Source of the DNA: an uncultured Clostridium sp. | GTDB taxonomy: Bacteria > Bacillota > Clostridia > Peptostreptococcales > Peptostreptococcaceae | Direction: 5' to 3' | Length of the DNA: 7,424 bases | NCBI GenBank assembly: GCA_900550335.1 | Contig: URRU01000082.1 | Span: 1-7,424, forward strand | In this document: in pieces, positions 6,026-7,424 of the stretch | Layout: each line of letters opens with the position of its first letter | Position numbering within the stretch: the first letter of the stretch is position 1 | Notes under the pieces: generated by a model | Database searches by the model: none | Seen by the model: the letters and a program-made list of their open reading frames with translations, nothing else | What the model was told of the DNA's origin: nothing | Translations under genes and position numbers: made by a program

Positions 6026-7282
6026 ATGTCAGGAAATGTTTTTGAAAACGCACAGGCACAGGTAAAAAAAGCATGCGATAAATTAGGAATGGAACCTAAT
6101 GTTTACGAATTATTAAAAGAACCTCAGAGAGTTATAGAAGTAAACATACCAGTTAAAATGGACGACGGATCTATAAAAGTATTCAAAGGATTCAGATCTC
6201 AGCACAATGATGCAGTTGGACCAACAAAAGGTGGAGTTAGATTCCATCCAAACGTTTCATTAGAAGAAGTTAAAGCTTTATCTATATGGATGACTTTCAA
6301 ATGTTCAGTAACAGGTATACCATATGGTGGTGGTAAAGGGGGAATAATAGTTGACCCTAGCCAGTTATCTCAGGGAGAACTTGAAAGATTATCAAGAGGA
6401 TACATAGACGGAATATACAAATTAATAGGTGAAAAAGTAGACGTACCAGCTCCAGACGTTAACACTAACGGACAGATAATGTCTTGGATGGTTGATGAAT
6501 ACAATAAATTAACAGGATCAAGCAACATAGGTGTTATAACTGGTAAACCAGTTGCATTCGGTGGATCATTAGGAAGAAATGAAGCTACTGGATTTGGTGT
6601 TGCAGTTACTGCAAGAGAAGCAGCTAAAAAATTAGGTATAGATATGAAAGAAGCTAAATTAGCTGTTCAGGGATTCGGTAACGTTGGTGCTTTCACTGTT
6701 AAAAATATACAGAAATTAGGCGGAACTGTTGTAGCTATGGCTGAATGGTGCCCTAAACATGGTACTTACGTAATATACAAAGAAGACGGTTTAGATTTCC
6801 AGGCTATGTGGGATCACAGAGCAGCTAATGGAGATTTATATGACTTCCCAGGTGCAAAAGTTATATCTTTAGAAGAATTCTGGGCATTAAACGTTGACAT
6901 AATAGTACCAGCAGCTCTTGAAAATGCTATAACTGCAGATGTTGCTGAAACTATAAACGCTAAATTAATATGTGAAGCAGCTAACGGACCAACTACTCCA
7001 GAAGCTGACGAAGTATTAGCTAGAAAAGGAATAACTTTAACTCCAGACATATTAACTAATGCTGGTGGTGTTACAGTTTCTTACTTCGAATGGGTACAGA
7101 ACTTATACGGATACTACTGGTCAGAAGCTGACGTAGAAGCTAAAGAAGAAGAAGCTATGGTTAAAGCTTTCGAATCTCTATGGAAAATAAAAGAAGAATA
7201 CAACGTAACAATGAGAGAATCTGCTTACATGCACTCAGTTAAAAAAGTAGCTGAAGCTATGAAATTAAGAGGATGGTACTAA
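6026..7282 (+). CDS. gluD: Catabolic glutamate dehydrogenase, probably NAD-dependent
   Basis: This 418-residue protein is full length for the hexameric Glu/Leu/Phe/Val dehydrogenase family. It interconverts L-glutamate and 2-oxoglutarate plus ammonia. The N-terminal domain carries the glutamate site: GPTKGG (65-70), the catalytic Lys of PYGGGKGG (K104) and the Asp of APDVNTN (D144). The C-terminal Rossmann domain has GFGNVG (216-221), with Glu 240 near the end of the next strand, which points to NAD rather than NADP. The ending WKIKEEYNVTMRE...MKLRGWY is strikingly like C. difficile GluD. In amino-acid-fermenting anaerobes the enzyme feeds 2-oxoglutarate pathways and makes NADH. Codon choice indicates very high expression: all 11 glutamines are CAG, and Phe, Tyr, Asn and Asp often end in C. 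It has its own promoter and tandem terminators, so it is probably monocistronic, with possible read-through from the P-loop gene 163 bp upstream. Confidence 0.97.
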   Translation: MSGNVFENAQAQVKKACDKLGMEPNVYELLKEPQRVIEVNIPVKMDDGSIKVFKGFRSQHNDAVGPTKGGVRFHPNVSLEEVKALSIWMTFKCSVTGIPYGGGKGGIIVDPSQLSQGELERLSRGYIDGIYKLIGEKVDVPAPDVNTNGQIMSWMVDEYNKLTGSSNIGVITGKPVAFGGSLGRNEATGFGVAVTAREAAKKLGIDMKEAKLAVQGFGNVGAFTVKNIQKLGGTVVAMAEWCPKHGTYVIYKEDGLDFQAMWDHRAANGDLYDFPGAKVISLEEFWALNVDIIVPAALENAITADVAETINAKLICEAANGPTTPEADEVLARKGITLTPDILTNAGGVTVSYFEWVQNLYGYYWSEADVEAKEEEAMVKAFESLWKIKEEYNVTMRESAYMHSVKKVAEAMKLRGWY

Positions 7283-7326
7283 GATTTAACTCAACAGTAC
7301 AGTTGTAAATATTAAATGAATTTAAT

Positions 7327-7361
7327 AGGAGATACCATGTTTATGATGGTGTCTCCTTTTT
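7327..7361 (+). terminator. Intrinsic terminator of gluD
   Basis: Arms AGGAGATACCAT (7327-7338) and ATGGTGTCTCCT (7346-7357) pair over 12 bp with a single G-U wobble, with a 7-nt loop and a run of five T. It lies 45 bp after the gluD stop codon. Confidence 0.92.
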
Positions 7362-7376
7362 ATTTTGATTAATAAG

Positions 7377-7408
7377 AAATAGTAGATAGGTGTGTCTACT
7401 ATTTTTTT
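7377..7408 (+). terminator. Second intrinsic terminator downstream of gluD
   Basis: AAATAGTAGA (7377-7386) pairs exactly with TCTACTATTT (7395-7404). Two more pairs in the loop leave a GGTG tetraloop, and T7402-7408 follow. It may back up the first terminator or serve a convergent gene beyond the right edge; on the minus strand the trailing T-run is broken, so action in that direction would be weaker. Confidence 0.82.
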
Positions 7409-7424
7409 ATGAAATAATAAGATT

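Noticed and set aside
6814..7050. 78-residue minus-strand reading frame inside gluD
   Set aside because: Antisense shadow of a strongly biased coding sequence, without a start signal.

Overview
The window looks like a chromosomal segment from a low-GC anaerobic Firmicute, most likely of the family Peptostreptococcaceae (Peptostreptococcus / Clostridioides relatives). This rests on the AT-rich DNA, the strong AGGAGG-type ribosome binding sites, and a glutamate dehydrogenase that closely resembles my recollection of the Clostridioides difficile GluD sequence. It also fits the neighbourhood of a redox regulator (Rex), a clostridial 2[4Fe-4S] ferredoxin and an amino-acid fermentation enzyme. No database search was possible, so the taxonomic call is inference.

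Layout: (1) Positions 1-~125 hold no recognisable gene but do hold two hairpins, one with perfect 11-bp arms, in DNA visibly richer in GC than its surroundings. They may be the end of a mobile element or a structured RNA. (2) Positions 204-3498, minus strand: a two-gene operon of an ABC-F ATPase followed, after 4 bp, by a MATE-family efflux pump that starts with TTG. A well-formed promoter precedes the ABC-F gene. (3) Positions 3499-3639: a divergent intergenic region with the ABC-F promoter on one strand and the rex promoter on the other. (4) Positions 3640-4281, plus strand: rex, the NADH/NAD+-sensing repressor. (5) Positions 4442-4612, minus strand: a 56-residue ferredoxin convergent with rex, the two sharing a bidirectional terminator. 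(6) Positions 4613-5022: a roughly 400-bp AT-rich non-coding region with the ferredoxin promoter and a run of inverted repeats ahead of the next gene. (7) Positions 5023-5862, plus strand: an unusual protein with an N-terminal P-loop and a C-terminal domain resembling Asp23/Gls24. (8) Positions 6026-7282, plus strand: gluD, with its own extended -10 promoter, an approximately 80-nt leader and two tandem terminators.

Themes: rex, ferredoxin and gluD are all tied to redox balance in fermentation. Glutamate oxidation makes NADH, ferredoxin carries low-potential electrons, and Rex reads the NADH/NAD+ ratio. I found no clear canonical Rex operator in the window, so direct Rex control of these genes is not shown. 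ABC-F plus MATE looks like a translation-protection or ribosome-rescue factor coupled to an export pump. The least explained items are the P-loop/Asp23-like fusion with its palindrome-rich upstream region and the hairpin region at the left edge. I see no CRISPR array, tRNA, rRNA or complete insertion sequence.
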